Part shown: positions 18,278 to 28,234 of the stretch, one piece after another | Layout: every line of letters starts with the position of its first letter | Numbering within the stretch: the first letter of the stretch is position 1 | Assembly: GCF_024979315.1 (NCBI RefSeq) | Contig: NZ_JANLCK010000004.1 | Coordinates: 62,001-126,000 of the forward strand | Length of the DNA: 64,000 bases | Direction: 5' to 3' | Source: Herbiconiux oxytropis | Lineage (GTDB): Bacteria; Actinomycetota; Actinomycetes; Actinomycetales; Microbacteriaceae | Made by a program: the position numbers and the translations under genes | The notes under the pieces: model-generated | Seen by the model: only the letters and a program-made list of their open reading frames with translations | Told to the model about the DNA's origin: nothing | Database searches by the model: none

Positions 18278-18336
18278 CTCTTACAGGATGGATGTGCGCA
18301 CGGGTGCGCGTGACTCCACAGGAGTCGAAGTAAGAG
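18278..18336 (-). promoter_or_regulatory. Structured rpsD leader RNA (three-way junction candidate)
   Basis: On the minus-strand transcript a closing 7-bp stem CTCTTAC/GTAAGAG (18336-18330 with 18284-18278) encloses two hairpins: GACTCC-TGT-GGAGTC (18326-18312) and GCGCA-CCCG-TGCGC (18309-18296). It ends 7 bases before the ribosome binding site AAAGGA (18270-18265). A further hairpin, GCCGG-ACCGC-CCGGC, lies at 18357-18343. The arrangement is what an autogenous ribosomal-protein leader would look like; the ligand is not shown by the sequence. Confidence 0.5.
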
Positions 18337-18428
18337 GGATGTGCCGGGCGGTCCGGCTAAAGGACGCGATCCCGTCATCGAGCATCGATCGGCAGCCGCT
18401 CCGAAATGACGCTGATTAGGCGTCTGCA

Positions 18429-18434
18429 AGATTA
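18429..18434 (-). promoter_or_regulatory. rpsD promoter -10 box
   Basis: On the minus strand TGTGCTAATCTTGC contains an extended -10 (TG upstream, TAATCT at 18434-18429). No convincing -35 is seen. It gives a leader of about 160 nt before rpsD and lies between the rarA stop and rpsD. Confidence 0.5.
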
Positions 18435-18449
18435 GCACAGCAGCGGGCG

Positions 18450-19799
18450 TCAGTTCGGCTTTCCCCGCGTGATGTCGCGGAGTTTCTGCAGGCGCGCCGA
18501 GACCTCGCGCTCGTGGCCGTGGTCGGTGGGGTCGTAGTAGGTCTTGCCCACCAGTTCATCCGGCAGGTACTGCTGCTTCACCACTCCCACGTCGCTGTCG
18601 TGCGGGTACTTGTAGCCCTTGCCATGGCCGAGGCGCTTGGCGCCGGCGTAGTGGGCATCCCGCAGGTGCTTGGGCACCCGGCCGAAGTTGCCGGCCTTCA
18701 CGTCGGCGATGGCGGCGTTGATGCCCATGTAGGAGGCGTTTGACTTGGGGGCGGTGGCCAGGTAGACGACCGCTTCGGCGAGCGGGATGCGCCCCTCGGG
18801 CATGCCGATCATCTGCACGGCCTCCGCGGCCGCCACGGCGATCGGCAGCGCCTGCGGGTCGGCGATCCCGATGTCCTCGCTCGCGAGGATGATCACCCGG
18901 CGGCAGATGAAGCGCGGATCCTCCCCCGCCTCGAACATGCGCGCCAGGTAGTGCAGGGAGGCGTCGACATCGGAACCCCGCACCGACTTGATGAAGGCGC
19001 TGATCACGTCGTAGTGCTCGTCGCCGTTGCGGTCGTAGCGGAGGAGGGCCCGATCGACCGACTGCTCGAGCACGGCGCCGGTGATGAGGGGCACCTCGTC
19101 GTCGTCGCCCTCGTCGACCCCGGCCAGGGCCGTGGCGGCCGAGGCCTCGAGGGCGGTGAGCGCCCGACGGGCGTCGCCCGACGCCATCCGGATGATCGCG
19201 GCGCGCGCCTCGGGATCGAGGGCCACCCTGTCGTTCAGGCCCCGCGCATCCGTCACGGCCCGGTCGATCAGAACGCCCAGGTCGTCGTCGGTCAGCTGCT
19301 CGAGCGTGAGCAGGAGCGAGCGCGAGAGCAGGGGCGAGATGACGGAGAAGGAGGGGTTCTCGGTGGTGGCCGCCACGAGGATGACCCAGCCGTTCTCCAC
19401 GCCCGGCAGCAGCGCATCCTGCTGGGCCTTGGTGAAGCGGTGGATCTCGTCGAGGAAGAGCACGGTCGACAGTCCGTAGAGGTCGCGGTTGCGGAAGGCC
19501 TCCTCCATCACCTGCCGCACGTCTTTCACACCGGCGGTGACGGCAGAGAGCTCCACGAACTTGCGACCCGAGGAGTGCGCGATCGCCTGCGCGAGCGTGG
19601 TCTTGCCCGTGCCGGGAGGCCCCCAGAGGATGACGGAGACCGAGCCGCTCGTGCCGCCCGTGTCGGTGGCGAGATTGACGAGGGGCGAACCCGGCCGCAG
19701 AAGGTGCTTCTGACCGGCCACTTCGTCGAGACTGCGGGGTCGCATCCTGACAGCGAGCGGGACTGCCCCGGAGTGGAGTCCCGGTTGCTGATGAGCCAT
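18450..19799 (-). CDS. rarA: Replication-associated recombination protein A (MgsA/RarA AAA+ ATPase)
   Basis: RarA acts at stalled replication forks and is related to clamp loaders. The 449-residue protein has Walker [13 protein letters not shown] (about residues 60-71), Walker [17 protein letters not shown], sensor 1 [10 protein letters not shown], and the C-terminal oligomerisation domain ([35 protein letters not shown]). The ATG at 19799 lies 6 nt after a -10 TACCCT, so the transcript should be leaderless. The open frame continues far upstream through the opposite-strand genes, which is only antisense shadow. Confidence 0.94.
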   Translation of the reverse strand: MAHQQPGLHSGAVPLAVRMRPRSLDEVAGQKHLLRPGSPLVNLATDTGGTSGSVSVILWGPPGTGKTTLAQAIAHSSGRKFVELSAVTAGVKDVRQVMEEAFRNRDLYGLSTVLFLDEIHRFTKAQQDALLPGVENGWVILVAATTENPSFSVISPLLSRSLLLTLEQLTDDDLGVLIDRAVTDARGLNDRVALDPEARAAIIRMASGDARRALTALEASAATALAGVDEGDDDEVPLITGAVLEQSVDRALLRYDRNGDEHYDVISAFIKSVRGSDVDASLHYLARMFEAGEDPRFICRRVIILASEDIGIADPQALPIAVAAAEAVQMIGMPEGRIPLAEAVVYLATAPKSNASYMGINAAIADVKAGNFGRVPKHLRDAHYAGAKRLGHGKGYKYPHDSDVGVVKQQYLPDELVGKTYYDPTDHGHEREVSARLQKLRDITRGKPN

Positions 19800-19804
19800 A
19801 CGTC

Positions 19805-19811
19805 TAGGGTA
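19805..19811. promoter_or_regulatory. Overlapping divergent -10 boxes, rarA and cyclophilin gene
   Basis: The seven bases TAGGGTA contain TAGGGT for the plus strand (19805-19810) and TACCCT for the minus strand (19811-19806). The minus box is 6 nt from the rarA ATG (leaderless), and the plus box would give a leader of about 55 nt for the cyclophilin gene. Confidence 0.55.
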
Positions 19812-19871
19812 CTGTGATGGGCCGACACGCCCCGTCGTGACGGCGGTACACCAGGACACACAGGAGGACCC

Positions 19872-20678
19872 GTGGCACCCAGCAATCAGGAGCGAGCTGC
19901 TCGTGAGGCACGGACGCGGCTCCGCGACTACCAGGCGCGCCAGCAGGCGCACTCGGAGCGCATCAGCCGCCGCACGCGGGACAACATCGTCGCCGCCGTC
20001 GTGGTGGTGCTGCTGATCGCCGGTGTCACGGCGGCGCAGATCTTCTACTTCAGCGGTGGCCCCGGCGCACCTGTGGCCTCGGCCACCCCGACGCCGGGCG
20101 CGACCGACGCCCCCGACGACGAGGCGGCCCCGGAGGGCGAGAACACCGGTGACGTGCCGGCGACGACCATCGCCGAGGACCGCACCTGGACCGGCACCCT
20201 CACGATCGACGGCGTGCCGCTCGGCATCTCGCTCGACGGCGCCGCAGCCCCGCAGGCCGTCTCGGCATTCGTCGACCAGGCGAAGACCGGCTTCTTCACC
20301 GACACGAGCTGCCACCGCCTCACCACGAGCGGCATCTTCGTGCTGCAGTGCGGCGACCCCACCGGCACCGGCACGGGCGGCCCCGGCTACAACTACGGCC
20401 CGGTCGAGAACGCCCCCGCCGACGACGTCTACCCCGCCGGGACCCTGGCGATGGCCCGGCAGGGCGGCAACGGCTACAGCATGGGCAGCCAGTTCTTCAT
20501 CGTCTACGACGACTCCACGATCCCGTCGGACGTCGCGGGCGGCTACACCGTGCTCGGCACGGTCACGAGCGGCCTGGATGCGCTGAAGACCGGTGTGATC
20601 GACGAGGGCACCGCAGACGGTGCGGCCGACGGCAAGCCCGCAGCCCCCTCGGTGATCGAGAGCGTCACCGTCGAGTAG
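19872..20678 (+). CDS. Membrane-anchored cyclophilin-type peptidyl-prolyl isomerase
   Basis: This 268-residue protein has a basic cytoplasmic N-terminus (RRTRD), one membrane helix (about residues 39-62, [23 protein letters not shown]), an Ala/Thr/Pro-rich linker ([20 protein letters not shown]) and an extracytoplasmic cyclophilin domain: [53 protein letters not shown] and [10 protein letters not shown]. The catalytic Arg in CHRLTT is present. Start is GTG 19872 preceded by AGGAGGA. It probably assists folding of exported proteins. Confidence 0.88.
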   Translation: MAPSNQERAAREARTRLRDYQARQQAHSERISRRTRDNIVAAVVVVLLIAGVTAAQIFYFSGGPGAPVASATPTPGATDAPDDEAAPEGENTGDVPATTIAEDRTWTGTLTIDGVPLGISLDGAAAPQAVSAFVDQAKTGFFTDTSCHRLTTSGIFVLQCGDPTGTGTGGPGYNYGPVENAPADDVYPAGTLAMARQGGNGYSMGSQFFIVYDDSTIPSDVAGGYTVLGTVTSGLDALKTGVIDEGTADGAADGKPAAPSVIESVTVE

Positions 20679-20714
20679 CCCGGCCCGCTCTTCAAAGCCC
20701 GCGGCGCCGTGCAA

Positions 20715-20720
20715 TAGGCT
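20715..20720 (+). promoter_or_regulatory. -10 box for the DUF349 gene
   Basis: TAGGCT at 20715-20720 lies between the cyclophilin stop and the DUF349 GTG and predicts a leader of about 33 nt. No -35 is recognisable. Confidence 0.4.
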
Positions 20721-20759
20721 GGTGGCCGTACTCCAGACATCGTCGACAGGAATGGTTCC

Positions 20760-21989
20760 GTGACCGATAGCGAACAGCAACCGTGGGGGCGAGTCGACGA
20801 CGACGGCTCCGTCTACGTCCGTGAAGCCGAAGGCGAGCGCCTCGTCGGGCAGTATCCCGATGGCACGAAGGAAGAGGCCCTGGCCTACTTCGAGCGCAAG
20901 TTCACCGACCTCGCCGGCCAGGTGACCCTGCTCGAGCAGCGCGCCAAGCGCGGCGCTCCGGCCGCCGACATCGCCAAGGCCGTCAAGTCGATCAGCGCCT
21001 CGGTCGAGTCGGCGAACGCCGTCGGCGACCTCGCCGCCCTCAAGACCCGGCTCGAGGCCCTCTCGTCCACCGTGTCGGAGATCACCGAGAAGCAGACGGC
21101 CGAGGCGCAGGCCGAGGTGGCGCAGGCCGTCATCGACCGCACCGCGATCGTGGTGGAGATCGAGACGCTCGCCGCCCACGACCCCGCCAAGGCGCAGTGG
21201 AAGGCGGTCACGTCGAAGATCGACGAGCTGTTCGGCCGCTGGCAGAAGCACCAGCAAGAGGGGCCGCGCATTCCACGCGGCGAGGCCCAGGATCTCTGGA
21301 AGCGCTTCCGCGAGGCCCGTACGTCGTTGGAGACCCAGCGCAAGGCGTTCTTCTCCGAGCTCGACCAGGTGCACCGCGATGCGCGCACCCGCAAGCAGGC
21401 CCTCGTGGAGCGCGCCGAGGCGCTCTCCGAGCGCGGAACCGACGGCATCCCCGCTTACCGCGACCTGCTCACCGAGTGGAAGGCCACCGGTCGTGCCGGC
21501 AAGAAGTACGACGACGCGCTCTGGGACAGGTTCAAGGCCGCCGGAGACGTGCTCTACTCGGCTCGCGGCGAGGTCGTCGCGCGCGAGGAGGGCGAGTTCG
21601 GCGAGAACCTCACCGCCAAGCTCGCGCTCCTCGAGGAAGCGGAGCCGCTGCTCAAGGAGACCGACCGCCTGAAGGCGCGGGAGGCCCTGACCTCGATCCA
21701 GCGGCGCTGGGACGAGATCGGCAAGGTCCCCCGCGACCAGGTCAAGCCGGTCGAGGATCGCCTCCGCAAGGTGGAGGCCGCTGTGCGCAAGCTCGACGAA
21801 GACCACTGGCAGCGCAACAACCCCGAGAAGAAGGCCCGCTCTGAGGGCCTCGCCTCGCAGCTGACCGGTGCCATCGAGAAGCTCCAGCGCGAGATCGACG
21901 ACGCGAAGACGGCGGGCGACAGCCGCAAGGTCAAGGAGCTGCAGGAGGCCCTCGACGCCCGCAAGGTCTGGCTCGACGCGCTCGGTTAG
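20760..21989 (+). CDS. DUF349 coiled-coil protein
   Basis: A 409-residue, highly charged helical protein with no membrane segment. After an N-terminal [28 protein letters not shown] module typical of actinobacterial DUF349 proteins, it has repeated DUF349 units recognisable by W-K/R motifs: [68 protein letters not shown] and [18 protein letters not shown]. The function is unknown; long coiled coil suggests a structural or nucleic-acid-associated role. Start GTG 20760. Confidence 0.88.
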   Translation: MTDSEQQPWGRVDDDGSVYVREAEGERLVGQYPDGTKEEALAYFERKFTDLAGQVTLLEQRAKRGAPAADIAKAVKSISASVESANAVGDLAALKTRLEALSSTVSEITEKQTAEAQAEVAQAVIDRTAIVVEIETLAAHDPAKAQWKAVTSKIDELFGRWQKHQQEGPRIPRGEAQDLWKRFREARTSLETQRKAFFSELDQVHRDARTRKQALVERAEALSERGTDGIPAYRDLLTEWKATGRAGKKYDDALWDRFKAAGDVLYSARGEVVAREEGEFGENLTAKLALLEEAEPLLKETDRLKAREALTSIQRRWDEIGKVPRDQVKPVEDRLRKVEAAVRKLDEDHWQRNNPEKKARSEGLASQLTGAIEKLQREIDDAKTAGDSRKVKELQEALDARKVWLDALG

Positions 21990-22048
21990 ACCACCGGTTG
22001 CTCCACAACTCCAGCGGGTCGGGGCAGTTCTCCACAGATGACAGGATC

Positions 22049-22078
22049 GATGCCGGTCGGGTTCTCCCGGCCGGCATC
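22049..22078 (+). terminator. Long hairpin between DUF349 gene and AbiEi-like gene
   Basis: GATGCCGG (22049-22056) pairs with CCGGCATC (22071-22078), and inside it CGGG pairs with CCCG around a TTCT loop with one T-G pair between, a nearly continuous 13-bp stem followed by ATT. It ends 8 bases before the next ATG, so it may terminate the DUF349 transcript or attenuate the next gene. Confidence 0.65.
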
Positions 22079-22086
22079 ATTCGTGC

Positions 22087-22647
22087 ATGGCCCCCTCGCT
22101 CCCGCTGCTGCTCGATCACCGGTCGCTCCCCCGCCCGGAGCTCGCGGCCGTCGCTCTCGATGGTGAGGTGAGATGCCTCGGCGACGCGTATCTCCCACTC
22201 GACGTGGTCGAGACGCCGGGGCTCCGGGCCGAGTCGGTGCGCCGACTCGTGCCAGAGGGGCTCATCCTCGAGCGCCGATCAGCGGCCTGGCTGCTGGGCG
22301 CGCATCCGCTCTTCGAGGTGCCGCTCCAGCTCTGCGTGCGGTCGACGCGGCGCATCCGGTTTCCGCCCTCGGCGGAGAACGTGGTGCGTCAGGTGGTGAT
22401 CTCGGCCGCGGAATGCGTCTCGGTCGGCGGGCTCGTGGCCACCGCTCCACTCCGCACGGCACTCGATCTCGTGCGGTGGGAGGAGGAGTTCGACGGGCGG
22501 CTGGCCATGGCCGTCACCACCCTCCTGCTCGCTGCCTCGACGACGCCGCACCACGCAGCGCGCCTCCTCGGGGCCTCTCCGCACCTGCCGCACAAACGCC
22601 GGGCGCTCGAGCGGTTGCGGAGGTCCGGTTCGCTCAGCCGCCGGTGA
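22087..22647 (+). CDS. AbiEi-like antitoxin-fold protein, orphan
   Basis: A 186-residue protein with the pattern seen in many Microbacteriaceae proteins labelled type IV toxin-antitoxin AbiEi family: an N-terminal part with [34 protein letters not shown], a middle beta-rich part, and [14 protein letters not shown] followed by a helical tail [15 protein letters not shown]. No AbiEii-type nucleotidyltransferase toxin gene lies next to it, so a toxin-antitoxin role is not supported by context. No clear ribosome binding site precedes the ATG. It converges on relA with a 14-bp tail overlap. Family assignment is from resemblance only. Confidence 0.55.
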   Translation: MAPSLPLLLDHRSLPRPELAAVALDGEVRCLGDAYLPLDVVETPGLRAESVRRLVPEGLILERRSAAWLLGAHPLFEVPLQLCVRSTRRIRFPPSAENVVRQVVISAAECVSVGGLVATAPLRTALDLVRWEEEFDGRLAMAVTTLLLAASTTPHHAARLLGASPHLPHKRRALERLRRSGSLSRR

Positions 22648-24889
22648 CGCGGTAGACGTCGTAGACGGCGTCGATGCGGCGCACCGCGTTGAGCACGCGG
22701 TCGAGGTGCGTGGTGTCGCCCATCTCGAAGACGAACCGGCTGATCGCGAGCCGATCGCTCGAGGTGTTCACCGAGGCGCTCAGGATGTTCACGTGGTGCT
22801 CCGAGAGCACGCGGGTGACATCGCTCAGGAGGCCCGAGCGGTCGAGGGCCTCGACCTGGATCTGCACGAGGAAGACGCTCTTGGAGGAGGGCGCCCACTC
22901 GACGTCGATCATGCGCTCGGGCTCGTTGAGCAGGGAGGCCACGTTGTGGCAGTCGGCCTGGTGCACCGAGACCCCGGAACCTCGCGTCACGAAGCCCACG
23001 ATGTCGTCGCCCGGCACGGGCGTGCAGCACTTCGCGAGTTTCACGAGGATGTCGGGGGCACCGCGCACGAGCACGCCGGAGTCGCTGTGGGTGACCCGCG
23101 GGCGGTTGCCCACGAAGACGTCGAGATCGGAGTCGTCGCTCTCGACCTCGGTCTGCAGCGAGGCGAGCACCTTCTCGATCACCGACTGGGTCGAGATGTG
23201 CCCTTCGCCGATGGCCGCGTAGAGCCCTGAGACGTTGTCGTAGTGCAGCTGCGAGGCCACATCGGCGATCGAGTCCTGGTTCATCAGCTTCTGCAGCGGC
23301 AGGTTCTGCTTGCGCATCGCCCGGGCGATGGCGTCCCGGCCCTGCTCGATCGCCTCGTCGCGCCGCTCCTTGGTGAACCACTGGCGGATCTTGTTGCGCG
23401 CACGGGGGCTCTGCACGAAGCTGAGCCAGTCCTGGGAGGGGCCGGAGTCGGGGTTCTTGGAGGTGAAGACCTCCACCACGTCGCCCGAGCCGAGGGTGGA
23501 GTCCAGCGGCACGAGCCGCCCGTTCACCTTCGCGCCCATGGTGCGGTGCCCCACCTCGGTGTGCACGGCGTAGGCGAAGTCGACGGGCGTGGCCCCGGCC
23601 GGAAGACCCACGACCTTGCCCTTCGGCGTGAAGACGTAGACCTCCTTGGCGCCGATCTCGAAGCGGAGCGAGTCGAGGAACTCCCCCGGATCGACCGTCT
23701 CGGCCTGCCAGTCGGAGATGCGCGCGAGCCACGCCATGTCGGTGTCGGAGGAGGCGGCGGGGGCTGCTGCGGCCTTGCCGCCGTTCATCCGCTCCTTGTA
23801 CTTCCAGTGCGCGGCCACACCGAACTCGGCGCGCTGGTGCATCTCGTTGGTGCGGATCTGGATCTCGACGGGTCGGCCGCCCGGGCCGATCACGGTCGTG
23901 TGGAGCGACTGGTAGAGGTTGAACTTCGGGGTGGCGATGTAGTCCTTGAAGCGGCCGGGGATGGGATTCCAGCGCGCGTGGATGGAACCCAGCACCGCGT
24001 AGCAGTCCCGCACCGTGTTGACGAGCACGCGGATGCCCACGAGGTCGTAGATCTCGTCGAACTCGCGCCCGCGCACGATCATCTTCTGGTAGATCGAGTA
24101 GTACTGCTTGGGCCGCCCGGCCACCTTGCCGCGGATCTTGCCCGACTTGAGATCGTCGTTGACCGCGTCGATGACCGCCTGCACGTACTCCTCGCGCTGC
24201 GGGGTGCGCTGGCGCACGAGATTCTCGATCTCCACGTAGAGCTTGGGGTAGAGCACGGCGAACGAGAGGTCCTCGAGCTCCCACTTGATCGACTGGATGC
24301 CCAGCCGGTGCGCGAGCGGCGCGTAGATCTCGAGAGTCTCCTTGGCCTTCCGCTGCGCCGAGTCGGTGGGCACGAAGCCCCAGGTGCGCGCGTTGTGCAG
24401 CCGATCGCAGAGTTTGATGATGAGCACGCGGATGTCGCGCGACATCGCCACGATCATCTTGCGCACCGTCTCGGCCTGCGCGCTGTCGCCGTACTTGACC
24501 TTGTCGAGCTTGGTGACGCCGTCGACGAGCATCGCGACCTCGTCGCCGAAGTCGTGGCGCACCATGTCGAGGGAGTACTCGGTGTCTTCGACCGTGTCGT
24601 GCAGCAGCGCCGCAGCGACGGCCTTCGAGCCCAGGCCGAGCTCGGCGAGGATCTGGGCGACGGCCACCGGGTGCGTGATGTAGGGCTCGCCGCTCCGGCG
24701 CTTCTGCCCGTCGTGCGCGCGCTCGGCGGCCGCGTAGGCGCGCTCGAGAACCGTCAGATCGGCCTTGGGGTGGTTCGCCCGCACCGTGCGGATGAGGGTG
24801 TCGACCGCGCCGGCGGGCTGGGCGCGCGAGAACAGGCGCGGAACCAGGCGCCGCAGGGTAGCGGTCGACGTGGTGGTGGTTTCCGTCAT
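22634..24889 (-). CDS. relA: Bifunctional (p)ppGpp synthetase/hydrolase
   Basis: Long RSH enzyme that makes and degrades the stringent-response alarmone. The 751-residue protein has an N-terminal HD hydrolase domain with intact His-Asp ([13 protein letters not shown], residues 97-98) and DRLHNARTW, the synthetase domain ([68 protein letters not shown]), a TGS domain ([33 protein letters not shown]), a zinc-finger-like region around [11 protein letters not shown] and a C-terminal ACT domain. Both activities should be present. Transcribed alone or ahead of nothing on its strand. Confidence 0.96.
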   Translation of the reverse strand: MTETTTTSTATLRRLVPRLFSRAQPAGAVDTLIRTVRANHPKADLTVLERAYAAAERAHDGQKRRSGEPYITHPVAVAQILAELGLGSKAVAAALLHDTVEDTEYSLDMVRHDFGDEVAMLVDGVTKLDKVKYGDSAQAETVRKMIVAMSRDIRVLIIKLCDRLHNARTWGFVPTDSAQRKAKETLEIYAPLAHRLGIQSIKWELEDLSFAVLYPKLYVEIENLVRQRTPQREEYVQAVIDAVNDDLKSGKIRGKVAGRPKQYYSIYQKMIVRGREFDEIYDLVGIRVLVNTVRDCYAVLGSIHARWNPIPGRFKDYIATPKFNLYQSLHTTVIGPGGRPVEIQIRTNEMHQRAEFGVAAHWKYKERMNGGKAAAAPAASSDTDMAWLARISDWQAETVDPGEFLDSLRFEIGAKEVYVFTPKGKVVGLPAGATPVDFAYAVHTEVGHRTMGAKVNGRLVPLDSTLGSGDVVEVFTSKNPDSGPSQDWLSFVQSPRARNKIRQWFTKERRDEAIEQGRDAIARAMRKQNLPLQKLMNQDSIADVASQLHYDNVSGLYAAIGEGHISTQSVIEKVLASLQTEVESDDSDLDVFVGNRPRVTHSDSGVLVRGAPDILVKLAKCCTPVPGDDIVGFVTRGSGVSVHQADCHNVASLLNEPERMIDVEWAPSSKSVFLVQIQVEALDRSGLLSDVTRVLSEHHVNILSASVNTSSDRLAISRFVFEMGDTTHLDRVLNAVRRIDAVYDVYRVTGG

Positions 24890-24924
24890 CTCAGGCCTCC
24901 ACCTCGATTATCCCCTACGGATGA

Positions 24925-25926
24925 CTAGGCGGTGACCGTCGCCTTCGATGCGCGCTCGCGATCGGTGAGCACCGCGGCGTCGTGCTTCTTGATCTTGGCC
25001 TCGCCCTGGCGGAACTGCACGTAGAGCGGCGCCGCCACGAAGATCGTGGAGTAGGTGCCCACGATGATTCCGATGAGCAGGGCGAGCGAGATGTCGCGGA
25101 GCGTCGAGGCCCCCAGCACGAACGATCCGATGATGAGGATCGAGGCCACCGGCAGCGCGGCCACGACCGATGTGTTGATCGAGCGCACGAGGGTCTGGTT
25201 CACCGCGAGGTTCACCATCTCACCGAACGTCTGCGTGCCCCGCTCGCCGAGCGCCTCGGTGTTCTCGCGGATCTTGTCGAACACCACCACGGTGTCGTAG
25301 AGCGAGTAGCCGAGGATCGTGAGGAAGCCGATGACGGCGGCCGGCGTGATCTCGAGGCCCGTGATGCCGAAGACACCGGCCGTGATGATGAGGTCGTGCA
25401 CGAGCGAGATCAGCGCGGCGGCCGCCATCTTCCAGGTGCGGAAGTAGATGGCCATGAAGATGGCCACGAGCACGAGGAAGATCACGAGCCCCCGGATCGC
25501 CTGCCCGGTGATGTCGGCCCCCCAGGTGGCGCCGATGAACGAGACCGTCACATCGCTCGTGGGCACGTCGTACGCGGTGGCGAGGGCCTCCTGCACGGCG
25601 GCGGCCTGCTCGTCGTCGAGCTCGTCGGTCTGCACGCGCACGGCATCCTGGCCCAGGGTGCTCACTCGCACCGTGCCGCCCGCTTCGACCTCCTCGACCG
25701 CGTCGCTCGCGAGGTTCTGGTCGAGGGTCGAGACCTGCGAGACCGTGAACTCGGAGCCGCCGCGGAACTCGATGCCGAACTCGAACCCGCCGCGCACGAA
25801 CGGGCCGACGATGGCGATCAGGATGAGGATGGCCGAGATGAGGTACCAGAGCTTGCGCCGGCCGATGAAGTCGATCGAGCGCTTGCCGGTGTAGAGGTCG
25901 TTTCCGAAGTCGGAGAAGCTGGCCAT
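24925..25926 (-). CDS. secF: Protein translocase subunit SecF
   Basis: SecF works with SecD to drive late steps of Sec export with the proton-motive force. The 333-residue protein has six membrane segments in the standard order, the GIEFRGGSEFTVSQV motif after the first, and the C-terminal TIVGFLTILGYSLYDTVVVFDKIREN-type motif with its conserved D and R residues. Its ATG overlaps the secD stop by one base. Confidence 0.96.
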   Translation of the reverse strand: MASFSDFGNDLYTGKRSIDFIGRRKLWYLISAILILIAIVGPFVRGGFEFGIEFRGGSEFTVSQVSTLDQNLASDAVEEVEAGGTVRVSTLGQDAVRVQTDELDDEQAAAVQEALATAYDVPTSDVTVSFIGATWGADITGQAIRGLVIFLVLVAIFMAIYFRTWKMAAAALISLVHDLIITAGVFGITGLEITPAAVIGFLTILGYSLYDTVVVFDKIRENTEALGERGTQTFGEMVNLAVNQTLVRSINTSVVAALPVASILIIGSFVLGASTLRDISLALLIGIIVGTYSTIFVAAPLYVQFRQGEAKIKKHDAAVLTDRERASKATVTA

Positions 25927-27647
25927 CAGGAGTTCTTCCCCTCATCGGTGGGCTTGGTGGAGGAGGTGCCGGCGGTCGCTCCGGAGAGCTCGGCGGCCTT
26001 GCGCTCGGCGATGGTCTGCCGCTTCGCGGCCTCCCGGCTCGACGAGCCCTTCTTGTCGGACTTCGCCGCGGCGCTCGGTGCCCGGAACTGGGCCCGGCCG
26101 CGGTACACGGCACCGAGGGCGCGGGGGTCGAGGCCGCTGAGCTTGTGCCCGTCGCGGAAGAACGGACGCTCGGAGAGCAGCGTGACGAGCGGATGGGTGA
26201 ACATGATCACGACGATGATGTCGACGATCGTGGTGAGACCGAGCGTGAAGGCGAAGCCGCGCACGTTGCCGATCGCGAGGATGTAGAGCACGGCGGCGGC
26301 GAGGAAGTTCACGGCGTCGGAGGCCGTGATCGTGCGGAGCGCACGCTTCCAGCCCGACTGCACCGACGAGGTCAGAGCCTTGCCGTCTCGCAGTTCGTCT
26401 CGTATTCGCTCGAAGTACACGATGAAGGAGTCGGCCGTGATTCCGATCGCCACGATGAGGCCGGCGACACCGGCGAGCGAGAGCCGGAAGTCGATGCGCC
26501 AGGACATCAGAGTGACGAGGAGGTAGGTCATCGCGAAGGCGACCACGAGGGAGGCGATCGTGACGGTGCCGAGCGCCCGGTACTGGATGAGCGAGTAGAT
26601 GATGACCAGGAGCAGGCCGATGGCACCGGCGATGAGGCCGGACAGCAGCTGGGTCGAGCCAAGGGTGGCCGAGATGCGCTCGGACGACTCGGTGTTGAAC
26701 CCGATCGGCAGGGCGCCGAACTTGAGCTGGTCGGCGAGGGCCTTGGCCGACTCCTGCGTGAACGAGCCCGAGATCTGCGCGCGGCCATCGGTGAACGCGC
26801 CACCCGTGGTGGGAGCCGTGATGACCTTGCCGTCGAGCACGATCGCGAACTGGTTCTGCACGCCGGTGAGGCCGAAGAGGCGGGTGGTGACGTCGGCGAA
26901 CTTGGCGGTCCCCTCGTCGTTGAACGTGAGGTCGACGACCCAGCTGCCCGTCGAGGCGCCGTTGGAGGTCGTGCCGACACCGCTCGTGGCATCCGAGATG
27001 TCGGCGCCCTCGATCTCGACCGGGCCGAGGAGGTACTTCACGCCGTTCTCGTCGCACGTCACGAGGGGCTGGTCGGTGGGCGCCTGGCCCGCGTCGTCCG
27101 CCTCGGTGGAGGCGCAGTCGAAGCTGTCGTACTGCGCCTGCAGCGCCGGGGTGACCCAGGCGAGGTCGCTCGCGTTGGTGGGGCTCACCGTGGGAGTGGT
27201 CTCGAGCGCCGGGTCGGGCGTCGCGCCAGGGGTCGAGGTGGTGGCCGAGGAGGCGACGCCCGCGAGCAGCACCGGCCGGAAGTCGAGCTTGGCCGACGAC
27301 TCGATGCGGTCGAGGGTCTCCTGATCGGGCTGGCCCGGGATCGACACGACGACGTTGCGGCCGCCCTGCGTGGTGACCTCGGCCTCGGAGACACCGCTTG
27401 CGTCGACGCGCTGGCGGATGATGGAGACGGCCTGCTCGAGCTGCTCACCGGAGACCTGATCTCCCGACTCGAGCTGCGGGGTCAGGATGACCTGGGTGCC
27501 GCCCTCGAGGTCGAGCGCGAGCTTAGGCGTCCAGGTCGCGTCGCTCCACAGCACACCACCTGCGATCGTTCCGACCAGGACCGCGAACACCACGGCGAGC
27601 CAGACAAGAGTCTTCCACGCCTTCTTGACGGCAGTAGATTGTGCCAC
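25926..27647 (-). CDS. secD: Protein translocase subunit SecD
   Basis: SecD partners SecF. The 573-residue protein has TM1, the motif LALDLEGGTQVILTPQ, the periplasmic-type P1 region with IIRQRVDASGVSEAEV, a shorter SecD family insert rich in Ser/Thr/Ala, and TM2-6 with AGVAGLIVAIGITADSFIVYFERIRDELRDGK. The C-terminus carries a basic Ala/Ser/Lys tail typical of actinobacteria. Start is GTG 27647. It follows yajC after 68 bp. Confidence 0.95.
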   Translation of the reverse strand: MAQSTAVKKAWKTLVWLAVVFAVLVGTIAGGVLWSDATWTPKLALDLEGGTQVILTPQLESGDQVSGEQLEQAVSIIRQRVDASGVSEAEVTTQGGRNVVVSIPGQPDQETLDRIESSAKLDFRPVLLAGVASSATTSTPGATPDPALETTPTVSPTNASDLAWVTPALQAQYDSFDCASTEADDAGQAPTDQPLVTCDENGVKYLLGPVEIEGADISDATSGVGTTSNGASTGSWVVDLTFNDEGTAKFADVTTRLFGLTGVQNQFAIVLDGKVITAPTTGGAFTDGRAQISGSFTQESAKALADQLKFGALPIGFNTESSERISATLGSTQLLSGLIAGAIGLLLVIIYSLIQYRALGTVTIASLVVAFAMTYLLVTLMSWRIDFRLSLAGVAGLIVAIGITADSFIVYFERIRDELRDGKALTSSVQSGWKRALRTITASDAVNFLAAAVLYILAIGNVRGFAFTLGLTTIVDIIVVIMFTHPLVTLLSERPFFRDGHKLSGLDPRALGAVYRGRAQFRAPSAAAKSDKKGSSSREAAKRQTIAERKAAELSGATAGTSSTKPTDEGKNS

Positions 27648-27715
27648 CTCTGTTACTCAGCTTTCTATACCGCTCGTGCCTCGTCGCGAGAGCGTGGATG
27701 GAGGGGACGAGAGTG

Positions 27716-28156
27716 TTACTCGTCGCCCTTCTTGTCGGACTTGTCGGCGGGCTTGGTGAAATCGATCGCCGGCTTGTCGGCGGACGAGGTGGAAGCGGTG
27801 GTGTCGGTCTCGACCTCGTCGAGACGCTCGCCGAACTCGGGCTCGCCGTCGGCGGAGTGGTCGATGACCTCCTGCGACGGGGCGATCGGCGACTCGGTCA
27901 CGACGCGCGTGACGGTCTGGCGGTGCACCTTTAGGACGGTGCCCGGGGTGGTCTCCAGGAGGACCTGGTTCTCCTCGTCGTCCATCTCGAGGATGGTTCC
28001 GTAGAGGCCGAAATTGGTCATGACCTCAGCGCCGACCGCGACCTTGCTCTGCAGCTCACGGGCCTGCGCCTGGCGCTTGCGGCTGTTGCGGAACATGAAG
28101 ATCACCAGGACGGCGAGGACCGCCAGCATGATGATTGTCAACGGATCGAATGCCAT
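27716..28156 (-). CDS. yajC: Preprotein translocase subunit YajC
   Basis: Accessory Sec component. The 146-residue protein has one N-terminal membrane helix (LTIIMLAVLAVLVIFMFRNSRKRQ), then the conserved YajC stretch VAVGAEVMTNFGLYGTILEMDDEENQVLLETTPGTVLKVHRQTVTRV and an acidic tail. The order yajC-secD-secF is standard. A -10-like TAGGAT lies 45 bases upstream. Confidence 0.92.
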   Translation of the reverse strand: MAFDPLTIIMLAVLAVLVIFMFRNSRKRQAQARELQSKVAVGAEVMTNFGLYGTILEMDDEENQVLLETTPGTVLKVHRQTVTRVVTESPIAPSQEVIDHSADGEPEFGERLDEVETDTTASTSSADKPAIDFTKPADKSDKKGDE

Positions 28157-28201
28157 GGAGAAGGCGCCTTCCAGAGGGGTGAGGGGTTGCGGTCGGGCAT
28201 C

Positions 28202-28207
28202 ATCCTA
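28202..28207 (-). promoter_or_regulatory. yajC-secD-secF promoter -10 box
   Basis: On the minus strand TAGGAT at 28207-28202 lies between ruvB and yajC and predicts a leader of about 39 nt. No -35 box is clear. Confidence 0.4.
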
Positions 28208-28234
28208 GGGGGGACGCCTGTAGACCAGCTTGAA

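Noticed and set aside
19800-21806. Very long minus-strand extension of rarA (over 1,100 codons)
   Set aside because: The extra part is antisense to the cyclophilin and DUF349 genes and has no domain; rarA has a normal start at 19799.
22087-22647. A complete AbiE-type toxin-antitoxin or phage-defence system
   Set aside because: Only the AbiEi-like half is present; the flanks are DUF349 and relA.
22389-24284. Long Arg-rich minus-strand frame overlapping relA
   Set aside because: High-GC shadow frame with no recognisable domain; relA in the other frame has all its motifs.
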